From NCBI GenBank assembly GCA_029204225.1, contig MU832248.1, positions 1-64,000 of the forward strand: DNA of 64,000 bases. The letters run 5' to 3'. The position numbers and the translations under genes are program-made. The notes beneath the pieces were generated by a model. The model saw only the letters and a program-made list of their open reading frames with translations, was not told the DNA's origin and searched no databases. Below, piece after piece: positions 50,010-60,244 of this stretch (position 1 is the stretch's first letter; each line of letters starts with the position of its first letter). The stretch comes from Diphasiastrum complanatum (lineage: Eukaryota; Streptophyta; Lycopodiopsida; Lycopodiales; Lycopodiaceae).

Positions 50010-51535
50010 TTGGAACAACAATTTGGAAAGGAGGATAATCTTTTCAATAATGATTATGCTTTTGTCACTAATTATCTCATCTCTCTTGAAGACGAGATTT
50101 TTGCCACTTCAAATCTTGTTGGTTTTTCAGCAGAAAACAGCTCATCTTCAGCTTTACAAGTTGCTGTTTTTCCATCTATTGATTGGGTGATTGATAGCGG
50201 TGCCACACGCCATATGACTTATCACAAAGAGGTCTTCACAAAGCTTGTGAAAGTGCATGATGGAAGCAAAGTTCAAGGTGTTGATAACACCTCTTATCCT
50301 ATCAAAGGTATTGGAGTGATCCCCATTATCTTACCCAATGGTGAGGAGAAGTACATTCGTAATGTACCTTATGTTCCAAAAATAAAAAAGAATCTCATTT
50401 CGGTGTCTACAATTATGAACCAAGGATTGGTTGTGGAACTCAAAGAAGACAAATGTCTTATCAAAGACCCAAAGAGATCTCTTATGATCATTGCTTCAGG
50501 AACATTACGTGGTGGATTGTTCCTTATATCCACCTATGAGCGAAGAGCTTCATCATCTTTTTGTCTTGTTGCATCAAGTTCACATTTGGAGTTGGCTGAA
50601 TTATGGCATGCCAGGTTTGGACATCTCAACTTTGCTAGCTTGAAGATGTTGAAGAGATTCAATATGGTTGAAGACATTCCTAATATTGAGCATCCCGAAG
50701 GACATGTATGCGAAGGATGCATACTTGGAAAATTTCAAAGGCAAGCTTTTCCAATTGATGGAACTATTAGAGTTGATGGCAAATTTAATTTGGTTCATAG
50801 TGATGTATGTGGTCCAATGAGGACCGAATCCATTGGAAGGTGTAAATACTTTGTTATTTTTATTGATGACCTTTCAAGATTTACATAGATTTATCCTATG
50901 AAGGCAAAATCTGAAGTTTTTCAACGCTTTAAGGATTTTCTAGCAATGATAGAAAATCAGTTTGGGCACTCTTTGAAGATCTTACGTACCAACCGAGGAG
51001 GGGAATAAATAAAGAATACGTTCGGTACTTATCTTCAAAGCAAAGGTATCCATCATCAAATGACAACCCCTTACACACCTTAACAAAATGGTGTTGCCGA
51101 AAGAAAGAATCGCACTATTATGGAGATGGCTCGATGCATGCTCAAGGCAAAGGGCCTACCTCACAAGTTTTGGGTTGAAGCGGTTATAACGGCGGCTTAC
51201 ATTAGTAATCAGTGTCCTACTAAAGCCTTGAAGGTATTAAATCCTTATGAAGTTTGGTATGGTAAGAAGCCTACTGTTTCTCACTTATGCATTTTTGGTT
51301 GCACGACTTATGCTTTCATTCCCGATAAGCTAAGAACCAAGCTTGATGATAAAGGAGTTAAATGCATATTTGTTGGCTATAGTAGCGAAAGCAAGGGCTA
51401 TAGATTGTTTAATATGGATACTAATAAAATCATAGTGAGTCGTGATGTTCATTTTGATGAAAAGACCTCCTATGATGTTGCGCCCACTCATGTCATGAAA
51501 GGGGACTTCCCCATGATGCATATGTTGAAATATTT
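50010..51535 (+). pseudogene. Copia protease and integrase of the 48-53 kb element
   Basis: 50,010-50,888 is open: protease DWVIDSGATRHMTYHKEVF, VPYVPKIKKNLISVSTI, then the GAG_pre-integrase finger WHARFGHLN..CEGCILGKF and the integrase first Asp in HSDVCGPM. A TAG follows at 50,886. Integrase then continues with LRTNRGGE (second Asp to Asn) and a stop, a stop in TPYTP*QNGVAERKNRTI (Glu present), and KFWVEAVITAAYISNQC to FVGYSSESKGYRLF and SRDVHFDE. Catalytic Asp loss and three or more stops indicate a dead enzyme. Confidence 0.85.
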
Positions 51536-51539
51536 CCAG

Positions 51540-53034
51540 ATTTGGTTTTGCCATCTAATCATGAAGAGAAGGGACTGCCATCAACTTCTAGTGGACAGCC
51601 CACTACTCCTTCAATTTTGCAGCCCATAGTTCATCAAGAAGAACCTATTTATGGTGATGAGCAGCCTGTTGAAGACATTGGACAGCAAGGTCCAAGTTCG
51701 GAAAACATTGGACAGCAAGGTCCAAGTTCGGAACACTTTGGACAGCAAAGTGTTGACAAAGGTAAGGCTGTTGGACAGCCCAAACCAGTCCCTAAATGGT
51801 TGTTGCAGACTTTGCAGGACAAAAAAGTGGATTATTTCTATGAAGGGAAGACTCGTGCCTCTACTAAATCAGTAGAATTTGCTGATTTTGCTGATTTTGC
51901 TCTAACTTCTATTGACGATGGTGCAGTAGAACCTGTTTTTTATGAGCAGGTCAAAGGAGTGAAATGTTGGGAGGATGTGATGCAAGAGGAGTATAACTCA
52001 CTCATGAAGAACCACACTTGGGTTCTTGTTGATCTTCCACATGGGGTTGGAATCTTTATCTCTCAACAACGATACATTGAGCAGATGTTGAAACAATCTT
52101 CTTTTTTCAAGTCACCGCAAGTTGATGCATATGATGGATGCATTAGTGAAAAGTGTCATGCAAAACCTTTTCAATTTGATGTTTTAGCAACGGCTGAAAA
52201 ATTCAAGCACTCTTTGGAACTATTTTGTACTAATCGAGGAGGGAGTCAACATGTGTCAATTAGTACTTTTGTTCAAAGTGTTAAGAGTGAGCATTTGTTT
52301 GGAAAGAATTTTTCATTACTATGTCATCCCATGCCTCTTCGAGGGACAGCTTTGATGACGCCATCGTTGATGCAGGGACAGCTTTGATGACGCCATCGTT
52401 GATGCATCTCTTGATAGTTTGCCAAATTTTTATGATGAAGACGTTGGACAGCAGGTTCAGTCATCTTCTTTTGGTCATTTACAGCCAATTTTACATCATG
52501 CGCAGTCCATTAGTCGGCTATTGGAGACTTTGCAGGACATCAAAGAAATGTCTTACTATGAAAGGAAGGCACATGCCTTTTTGAAATCAGTACCTCTTGT
52601 TGATTTTTTTGGTTCTACACTTACTCTTCATCATGATGTTGGTACATTGCCTATTCTATGTGAGCAAGTCATTGATGGTAAGGTTCGGGAGGATGTGATG
52701 CCAAAAGAGTTTGGTACTCTTTTTTATTGTCCTTATGGTAAGAAGTTTTTTCGAATGATGTGGGAGCCTATGATGGATAACAAGTCCATGTTTCGACTTA
52801 TTGCCGAGTTGTTGGTTCCCTACTTCGAATGGAGCATGCAAATCCTCACCCTTCGACTTGATGCTTCATTATTACGCATTCTTTTCCTTTTATATGTTGG
52901 ACATGATTGGGGATGAGATTTCGACTACTTCGGTGCGAAGTTTATTTGGCGACATGAAGTTCGGACAGCAAGTTGCATTTTTCTCTTTCGAGAAGTTACT
53001 TCATGTTATGTTATGCATTTCCATTTAAGGAGGG
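51540..53034 (+). pseudogene. RT-deleted, internally duplicated 3' region of the copia element
   Basis: The integrase-RT linker carries tandem 33-bp repeats (GQQGPSSENIGQQGPSSEHF, about 51,678-51,745). RT starts (VKCWEDVMQEEYNSLMKNHT, WVLVDLPHG) but jumps to the late-RT block GIFISQQRYIEQMLKQ at about 52,045, losing the whole palm with YVDD. Sequence from the linker and RT start then recurs in diverged form (about 52,440-52,720 against 51,790-52,010). A 32-bp tandem duplication (GGGACAGCTTTGATGACGCC) lies at about 52,343-52,405. A piece like the integrase LRTNRGGE region recurs as FCTNRGGSQHV near 52,230. The polypurine tract AAGGAGGG ends at 53,034. Confidence 0.75.
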
Positions 53035-53250
53035 TGTTGGAATGTAAATGGAATTGCTTACATTACCATAGGTTACTTTGACCCAAAAGGTCGAGAGTTG
53101 TGTAACCATGGTCATTTATTATATTAGGCCTACTAAACTTAGAGTTAGCTAAGTTAGTATGAAAGGGTTTCTAGCCATCTCTCTCTTTCTTTTTTTTGTT
53201 GTGTGATTGAATAGTTAAGATCCTGGATCCTTAGGCTTCTAATTCCTACA
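53035..53250 (+). repeat. 3' LTR of the 48-53 kb copia element, internally deleted
   Basis: Both ends match the 5' LTR, but about 260 bases are missing between GTTAGTATGAA and AGGGTTTCTAGCC. This is a single deletion joining short A/G-rich matches. Confidence 0.95.
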
Positions 53251-54253
53251 GAAAAGACCCAACGTATGCTTCTTCAAACCTATGACTTCACAACACTTTA
53301 CACTAAAATCAATTTGGAAGATTTGAAGTTTCATGTTAACAAGCTAATTCGAGATGTTTTTAGCAATAAACTAAAGGACACTCGATGCAAAGCTTTACAA
53401 GTTGAAAAGAGTGCTTTGCATTTTGAGTTTTGTTGGCTTAAGAACAAAAATCAAGATGTTGATTCAAAGAAGAAAAGATTTACTTAAATAGTTGATGTTG
53501 AAGATGTTTGTTCTTGGCTGCACTTTCTCTTGGATAACTTGCATATTTCTCTAGGTGATTCACTTTTTCAACAAACGATAGGTATTCATTCCCAAGGGTA
53601 CTAATTGTGCTGTTCATCTAGCTAACTTTTATCTTTTTTCTTATGAATTTGAATTTATGCAAAGATTAGTTTCTTGTGGTACTTGTCCCATCTTATTGCA
53701 TAAATTAACTCATGTTAAAAGATATATTGATGACTCATTTGTTCTTGATCTTCCTAATTTTGGTAGTTTTGTATATAAAGACCCTAACGTTTTTGGTGGA
53801 GGAATCTATCCTAAAGACTCATGTGAACTTAATCGTACAACTAGTGATGATAAGTGCAATTTTTTAGACCTTTCTATAAGCCAGGGTAGGTCCGGTTTAT
53901 TGGTTGATATTTTTGATAAAAGGCTGCAGCCAGAATATAGTAACTTGAACATAATTCGCATGCCTCATATTTCTTCAAATATTTCAGATTCGGTTAAGTA
54001 TGTAGTGATCACTTCTCAATTCTACAGGTTTTCTCGTCTTTGTACTAGTAGAGATGCTTTTGTAGACCAGTCAAGCAATCTAATCATTTTGTTACTCCAT
54101 AAGGGTTACCCGTTTAAGAAAATCACGAGAAAAGTTAGAACTGTTTTAGACTCTCTTGGTTTTATCTTTGGTGTTTTAGCTTATGGTATGTTTAAGATGA
54201 TTAATCATAGAATCCAGAAAAGTGGGGAGCTAAGGAGCCCGCTTTGTTTCTAG
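53251..54253 (+). pseudogene. Penelope-like retroelement ORF, 3' part (RT catalytic region)
   Basis: The frame of the 5' part resumes after the duplicated GAAAA, reading YDFTTLYTKINLEDLKF (RT block with the first catalytic Asp, D[FY]xxLYTxI). After a TAA at 53,485 and a frame change near 53,590 comes HKLTHVKRYIDDSFVLDL, the Penelope-type catalytic RYIDDxF. Then NFLDLSISQGRSG, HISSNISDSVKY, and the thumb/terminal KGYPFKKITRKVRTVLD. The protein ends about 40 residues later (RSPLCF, stop at 54,253), so no C-terminal GIY-YIG endonuclease is present. This fits endonuclease-lacking or N-terminally arranged PLEs. Confidence 0.8.
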
Positions 54254-54627
54254 TATTTTGTCTTTGTTTTAGTAACTCGTATACACATTATGATCCTTGT
54301 ACTTATTTATTTTCATTTTATGTTTTGTTTTTATTTTATTTTTAATTATTATCTTTTCTTTCTTCTTACTGATTGTCTTTTGCTTCTTAGTCAACACTGG
54401 GTCTACCCAAGAGAATCCGGATTACTCTCGAAACCCAGTTAGCAACTTCTGCTTGGGTACTGATGAGACATAAGCAATGCTATTTGGCTAAGAATTTTTG
54501 TTTAGTGAATTTTTTATTGTTGTTTTGACTTAGATCCTTTGACTTTTTGAGTTGCTTGTATATTGTTATGACATCACTGACTTCTCTATATAAATTTGTG
54601 AAATTGGATATATTCTAATTTCACAAA
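54254..54627 (+). other. 3' UTR of the Penelope-like element with terminal hairpin
   Basis: T-rich and non-coding. TTTGTGAAATT (54,595-54,605) pairs with AATTTCACAAA (54,617-54,627) in a perfect 11-bp stem. The second PLE fragment ends in a similar TTCACATTGGATATATTTCAA segment at about 56,329, so I take this as the element's 3' end region. Confidence 0.5.
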
Positions 54628-55950
54628 TAGATATATGTCATCACCCTTTGGAACGTGACTAATCATGAATGCTTGACATTCTAATATTGTTGAACCTTGA
54701 TATTTTACCATTGGCTTCAAGAGAAGGAAACCAATCTTGTTTGAACATGTAATTGAAGGTGCTAGGATATGGAAGTGAGTTGCATGAGTTTGGGCTAGTG
54801 GAAGTAGCCATTCATAAGGAGTTTTTTGATGAATATGACACACTCCTTTGAACTCACTACCCCTAGTTGTCATATATAGACTGAGAGGCTCGATTGTCAT
54901 GCATTTGACTAGAATGGCATTGAGTCAACCATAATTGTAGAATGGATCGTTTAATAACACCATGATTGTAGAATGAATCATTGGATACACTTGGCATGTT
55001 TGTAACTACTGATGTTTGAAACTTTCAAATTTAGAAGTTTGGGCCATGGTCGCGGTTAGGTGTGCAACTCAAGTCAGTGGTCACGTCTAGAGTCTGTAGG
55101 CAACAATTTCTGATACTTTGTCCCAAGTTAGACGCTCAAAAATCAAATTTTTATTTACTTATTCTAACTTATAAGCATCTATTGAAGTATCCACAGTAGA
55201 ATGTGATATGGCTGGAGTTAAAGTCTAGCCCTACATAGACCTTCATGTAAGAGAACTTGGAACATCAATAGGAGCAGAGTGCTCGATCACCACCTAGCCA
55301 TACATCATTCTAGTTCTACCATCATGATAATGGTAGGCAGTAGATGCAAGTCCTCTATATACTTCAACACCATGTGAATTCAATATGCCTTTCCTCTAAA
55401 TCCTTATGGGATAGCTCTCTAGCAATGTTTTTTATCAATTTCATACGTTTCTAACACTCCCCCTTGATCTATCAACCATGATCAACAACAAAGTCAACGT
55501 CAATACAACCTCCAAGGGCCATGCAAAATGGACAAGTCTTTTTTTTTCACTTGCATGAATGAATACTGCATCACCTCGGACTGCTACAAAGGAGAGAACT
55601 TTCTTGCATCTTGAAGGAAGTGAACATCTTCAACATGCTAATGTACCTCTTGGACTTCTAACGTAGCTTCCTTAACCGTAGAACAATGGACAACAAGCAA
55701 GAAAACTTTTTTAGGGTTTTAGGAAGGCATCCTATTTCCTTTCCCTACCTTGACGAATGTTTTCCATGCATGAATCTGCATATAGGGCAACAAGCGGCTA
55801 ATATAATCTTCTTCTGATTTGAAAAACCAGCAACTTATCAAATTCGAACTCTCATTGTTGAATTCTCCTAGTTCCTATCAATGTACATTCCTAGTCTTAG
55901 AAAGAATACACGATGAATGTGCAAGTGTATATCACAAGATGAAATACTAG
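54628..55950. other. No recognisable gene
   Basis: Intergenic-type sequence. The antisense open frame at 54,900-54,586 has no recognisable motif. Nothing else is supported. Confidence 0.5.
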
Positions 55951-56350
55951 TTGAATACATCTCTCTCTAACCTAGGAATGAAAAACATGCTTGATCTTCC
56001 TAATTTTGGTAGTTGTCTATATAAAGACCCTAACGTGTTGGGTGGAAGAATCTATCCTAAACACTCATGTGAACTTAATTATACAATTAGTGGTGATAAT
56101 TGCAATTTTTTTTTTGATTATGTTGAATATAGAGTGATCACTTCTCAATTCTACAAATTTTCTCATCTTTGTACTAGTAGAGATGCTTTTCTAGACCAAT
56201 CAAGCAATCTGAAGAAAGTGTGAACTTTTTTGACTCTTCTGGTATTTCAACTTTGGTATATTTAAGATGAATTATAATAGAATTCGGCTATAAGTGGGGA
56301 GCTAAGGAGCCCGCTTTGTTTCTAGCATTTCACATTGGATATATTTCAAT
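55951..56350 (+). pseudogene. Second Penelope-like 3' fragment
   Basis: It repeats the C-terminal part of the PLE at 53,740-54,250 in shortened form: LDLPNFGSCLYKDPNV, IYPKHSCELNYTISGDNCNF, then a jump to VITSQFYKFSHLCTSRDAFL and DQSSNL. It ends with the same GGGGAGCTAAGGAGCCCGC and the hairpin-like 3' end. Missing blocks (the ISQ..HISSN region and the thumb) are small internal deletions. 5' truncation fits incomplete reverse transcription or later loss. Confidence 0.85.
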
Positions 56351-56354
56351 TTCA

Positions 56355-56402
56355 CAATATATATATATAATATGTAAATATATATATATATATATATATA
56401 TC
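56355..56402. repeat. (TA)n microsatellite
   Basis: Nearly pure TA dinucleotides with one interruption (ATATGTAAATATAT). Confidence 0.9.
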
Positions 56403-56403
56403 T

Positions 56404-56600
56404 AAGGAAGCGGATGGCGCGCCAGGGGCGCGTCCGGGGGTGGACGCGTCCACCCTTTTTTTAAAGTTTTTTTTTAAGTGTTAAATAGGTTAAAAAAAAA
56501 ATGGACACGTCCGACCTCGTGTCCGGGGGTCAGACGCGTCCGGGTCCGGACGCCGGATGCAGACGCAGATTGCCCACGTCCGGCTCAGACCCTCATGTTT
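56404..56600. repeat. GC-rich segment of iterated GACGCGTCC/GTCCGGAC palindromes
   Basis: A sharp GC-rich island in AT-rich DNA. It holds GGCGCGCC (56,416), GGTGGACGCGTCCACC (about 56,438), GACACGTCCGACC, AGACGCGTCCGGGTCCGGAC and CGCCGG. TA-rich tracts lie on both sides, which suggests an inserted palindromic element. No coding is supported. Confidence 0.55.
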
Positions 56601-56624
56601 GTATATATATATATTTCATAGGAC

Positions 56625-57035
56625 CCGCGGTTCCGAGAACCGTGGGTCCGGAACCGTGGAGTGAACCGTACCACGGTTCACGAATGTAATTAATTAATTA
56701 ATTTTGTTTTTGCCCATTTCCCCCCAAATTTTTTTGTGCTGTTTTTGGGGGTGGGAAGGTAAAATAAAAGCCAATTAATTAATTAATTAAATGCTATGGT
56801 GGGGAGTTCACTCCCCCCAAAAGAAAGAATTAAATTCCCTAAACAATTTTGGTTTTTTTTTGGCTTTTTTTGGCCTTTTTTGGCTTTTTTTGGGCTGTTT
56901 TTGGAGGTGGGAAGTAAAACTAAAAAAAAGTTAATTAAATAATTATTTAACGGTTCACCACGGTTCATGGTCCCAAACTTGGTGAACCGTACGATTCCAA
57001 GAACCATGGAGAACCATCAACGGTTCACCAATCAT
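56625..57035. mobile_element. Candidate fold-back/TIR element with iterated GAACCGTGGTTC
   Basis: The left end (GGTTCCGAGAACCGTGGGTC, GAACCGTACCACGGTTCAC) and right end (ACGGTTCACCACGGTTCATG, GGTGAACCGTACG, AGAACCATGGAGAACC) are imperfect inverted repeats made of GGTTC/GAACC palindromes. Each continues inward into ATTAATTAATTAA-like DNA. The middle carries a diverged direct duplication of about 60 bases (GCTGTTTTTGGGGGTGGGAA and GCTGTTTTTGGAGGTGGGAA). No coding capacity; boundaries are approximate. Confidence 0.5.
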
Positions 57036-57067
57036 AGTTGTTGCGAATTCACCAATTATAGTAACTA

Positions 57068-57775
57068 GTTGCAGCGAATCGTGATTCGCTGGGTCCGCGA
57101 TTCGCGAACCGCGATTTTGCGAATCGCGATTTGAACTCAAAATCGTGCGATTTTTTTATTATTTTTTTTAATTTTGGAAAAATAGCTTATGGCTGAAATT
57201 TTTTCAGGGGAGCGTTGGTCAAACCAGCGTTTTTCCTCCCAGAAGTGTAGTAGATAGGGCACAAACAGATCTTATTTTCAGTAGCTATTTGGTTGTTATT
57301 TGCTTTGGTTCTCAGTAAATGTTAATGCTATGGTTTGGGCTAAATATTGGGCCCTTATCGACGCGCATTTTTTTATCTAGGGAGGGTCCGGGGGGGGCCG
57401 ACGACAGCCACCTTGACCCCCCCTGGCGGTGGGATCGGGGCAAAAAGCAAGGTACAATTGCTCTATAGTTCTTTGTCTCTTTCCCACTGGAACCATCTGT
57501 AATCGTAACGAATAGGCTAGAGGTTAGTTTTGAATTTTTATCCTTGATAGAACCCAACATGGATTGATGCACCTAAACTGGACCATCCTGCACCCGAAAC
57601 AGTCGGCAAACTACACAGTAATAATGCTCTTAATCAGAGCTTTCATCTGATACCCATATTGCCCAAAAAATATTTCAAAAAAAAAACAAACGATTTTAAA
57701 CGATTTTGGTGCGATTGTGAATCGCGATTTTGATCGCGATTTTGAATCGCGATTCCGAATCACGATTCAAAATCA
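57068..57775. mobile_element. Candidate fold-back/TIR element with iterated ATCGCGATT
   Basis: The left cluster (GAATCGTGATTCGC, CGCGATTCGCGAACCGCG, GCGAATCGCGATTTG) and right cluster (GTGAATCGCGATTTTGATCG, TTTTGAATCGCGATTCCG, AATCACGATTC) form inverted ends of about 70-100 bp. Both end outward in GAATCGTGATTC. The 500-bp centre is non-coding, with a G-run/C-run patch near 57,385-57,425. Boundaries and target duplication could not be fixed. Confidence 0.5.
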
Positions 57776-57785
57776 TAGTGCATCT

Positions 57786-57793
57786 ATGGTATG

Positions 57794-57828
<35 letters not shown>

Positions 57829-58022
57829 GTGTATGTGTATGTGTATATGTGCATGTATATGTGTATGTGTATACCTGTGTGTGTATGTGTATGTGTATAT
57901 GTGCATGTATACGTGTATGTGTATATGTGTATCTATACATATGTGTATGTGTATATGTGCATGTGTATGTCTATGTATATGTGTATGCATGTGTGTGTGC
58001 TTATGTATGTGTATGTGTAGCT
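57786..58022 (+). repeat. TATGTG-type low-complexity repeat
   Basis: About 235 bases of TATGTA/TGTATG/TATGTG hexamer-like units. Open frames on both strands here only reflect the repeat. Confidence 0.95.
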
Positions 58023-58119
58023 AAAAAATAAGCTTGTATGTGTGTGCATATGTATTGTTTGTATGGATAGTCAAAGAGTAGGGTTTAGGTGTGACATAGG
58101 GAGAGTAGACTAGGCTAGC

Positions 58120-58394
58120 AGCACCCTTACACGCCACGCAGGCCTATGTTAGAACTACGTGGTTTGCCACATGCAAACCCCAAGCTTGCATAACTTGCCA
58201 TGGGGTAGGCCTTCATGGCTTGCCACGTGGTAGTCTGTGACAGGCTTGGTAGATGCAGACCTATGACATGCCTATGTGGCCTGCTACACAAGCCTATCGT
58301 AGTCCTACGTGGCTTTCCACATGGCAAGTCCCAAGCCTACATGGTTTTACACGTGGCAAGCCTATGTGGCTTGCCATGTGGCAACTTTCGAGCC

Positions 58395-58395
<1 letters not shown>
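58120..58395 (+). repeat. Minisatellite around GGCTTGCCACGTGGCAAGCC
   Basis: About nine diverged units of 25-35 bases share CTTGCCACRTGGCAAG and CCTATGTGGC. They are recognisable at about 58,151, 58,189, 58,217, 58,272, 58,311, 58,343 and 58,364. The core TTGCCACGTGGCAA is a perfect palindrome with a G-box centre. Confidence 0.65.

Positions 58396-58397
<2 letters not shown>

Positions 58398-58429
<32 letters not shown>
58398..58429 (+). repeat. (CT)n microsatellite
   Basis: Sixteen uninterrupted CT units, lying 5' of the Helitron-like terminus. Confidence 0.95.
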
Positions 58430-58433
<4 letters not shown>

Positions 58434-58439
58434 CATGTT

Positions 58440-58474
58440 GTCGACCACCCGTCAACGACGGGCTAACCCACTAG
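58440..58474 (+). mobile_element. Helitron-like 3' terminus (plus strand)
   Basis: A GC-rich hairpin CCCGTC-AAC-GACGGG (58,448-58,462) is followed 8 bases later by CTAG (58,471-58,474) and then T of a TA tract. Hairpin, short spacer and CTRR inserted 5' of T is the Helitron 3' end pattern. No 5' end (TC...) or Rep/helicase is identified, so this would be a non-autonomous element. Confidence 0.6.
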
Positions 58475-58500
58475 TATATATATATATATATATATATATA
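58475..58500. repeat. (TA)13 spacer between two facing Helitron-like ends
   Basis: Uninterrupted TA dinucleotides, the preferred A/T target context of Helitrons. Confidence 0.9.
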
Positions 58501-58530
58501 CTAGTAAAGTGTGCCCGTCGTTGACGGGCG
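58501..58530 (-). mobile_element. Helitron-like 3' terminus (minus strand)
   Basis: On the minus strand the same hairpin CCCGTCAACGACGGG (58,528-58,514) is followed by ten bases and CTAG (58,504-58,501), then TATA. The two hairpins are identical although the spacers differ, so two related copies ended in the same TA tract, or one copy is inverted. Confidence 0.6.
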
Positions 58531-58619
58531 AGCAGCGATGGTTTAGGAGGAAAGCCGATGATCGAGGCGTGCGATCGAGCAGTCGATGCTGTGTGTGTGT
58601 GTGAAGTGGGTCTATGTGA

Positions 58620-60170
58620 CTGAATCCGACCAATACCTGGCTCGATGGGCCTAGAATCCCAAGACTACATTTAGGGTTTCTGGTTCGGATGCACGTTTCG
58701 TTGTGAGTACTGAACCGTTTGGAGTCCTGTGTAGTCCCGTGGGTTCGTCTCGGTGTGAAGCACATGACATAATAAACGGTCTGAAAAACAGACTCCGTAT
58801 GACGACACTGGACCAGTCCTTGAGAATGTTGGAAAGTAGTCCATTTAGTGGCAGTCCCCCCCGACAAAAAGGGCGTTTCTGAACAAACGGCGGTGGAATT
58901 GAGCTGCAAATGGTCCTGTGGGTTCGTGTCGAGCCTCTGAACCTTTCGACACCTCCCGTACGAAGTTTTGACCGTTTTTTATTGAATCCGGCTCGATGGG
59001 CCTAGAATCCCAGGACCGTATTTCCGGACGCATGTTTTGTTATGAGTATTGAACTGTTTGGAGCCCGGTTTAGTGCTGTGGGTTCATCTAGGCATGCAGC
59101 ACATGACAGAATAGACAGTTTGAAAAATGGACTCCGTTCGGCGACACTGGACCAATTCTCGGAGATGTTGGAAAGTAGTCCATTTAGTGGCATTCCCCTC
59201 GGTAGGAAAGGGCGTTTCCGGACAAACGACATCGAAATTGAGCTGCAAATGGTGTTGTGGTTTCGTGTCGAGCCCACGACCCGTGGACACCTTCCGTCCG
59301 AAGTTCTGACCGTGTTTTACTGAATCCGACCAATTCCTGGTTCGACGGGCCTAGAATCCCAGGACTGCGTTTAGGGTCTCTGGTTCGGACGCACATTTCG
59401 TTGTGGGTACTAAAGAGCCTAATTTAGTCCTGTGGGTTCATCTCGGCGTGCAGCATAGGACCGAATAGACGTTCTGGAAAACGGACTCCATTCGGCGACA
59501 CTGCATCGATTCTCGGAGATGTTGAAAAGTAGTCCATTTAGTGGCATTCCCCCCCGATAGAAAGGGCGTTTCTGGACAAACGACATCAGAATTGAGCTAC
59601 AAATGGTCCTGTGGGTTTGTGTCGAGCCCACGAACCTATGGACACCTCTCGTCTAAAGTTCTGATCATTTTTGACTAAATCCGACCAATTCCTGGCTCGA
59701 TGGGCCTAGAATCCCAAGACTACATTTTTGGACGCACATTTTGCTGTGAGTACTAAACCGTTTGGAGTCCGGTTTAGTGCTGTGGGTTCATCTCGGCGTG
59801 CAGCACATGACAGAATAGACGGTCTGAAAATCGGACTCCGTTCGGCGACACTGGACCAATTCTCGGGAATGTTGGAAAGTAGTCCATTTAGTGGCATTCC
59901 CCCCGACAGAAAGGCCGTTTATGGACAAACGACATCGGAATTGAGCTGCAAATGGTCCTGTGGGTTTGTTGGACACCGGACCAAATCTCGGGAATGTTGG
60001 AAAGTAGTCCATTTAGTGGCATTCCCCCTGACAGAAAGGGCGTTTATGGACAAACGACATCGGAATTGAGCTGCAAATGGTCCTGTGGGTTTGTGTCCAG
60101 CCCACGAACATGTGGACACCTCCCATCCGAGGTTCTGACTGTTTTTCACTCCCCTCGACGTTTTCGGATG

Positions 60171-60244
<74 letters not shown>

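Larger units (their letters stand above)
48044..53250 (+). mobile_element. Non-autonomous Ty1/copia element inserted in the Penelope-like ORF
   Basis: The element runs TGTTGGAATGTAA to TCCTACA and is flanked by GAAAA on both sides (48,039-48,043 and 53,251-53,255), a perfect 5-bp target duplication. The 5' LTR is 481 bp and the 3' LTR 216 bp, the latter from one internal deletion. Internal order is PBS, leader with GGGCGCCC motifs, gag, protease, integrase and a linker; nearly all of RT and RNase H is missing. Several stops and frame changes make it dead or dependent on helpers. Confidence 0.95.

Noticed and set aside
54400-54490. Possible tRNA or structured RNA near GGGTCTACCCAAGAG
   Set aside because: Only a short self-complementary string is seen; no cloverleaf, anticodon arm or polymerase III boxes could be placed.
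57717-58031. Open frames of about 70-105 codons in several frames
   Set aside because: They lie entirely in a TATGTG-type simple repeat; the translations are repetitive Tyr/Val/Met/Cys strings with no coding signal.
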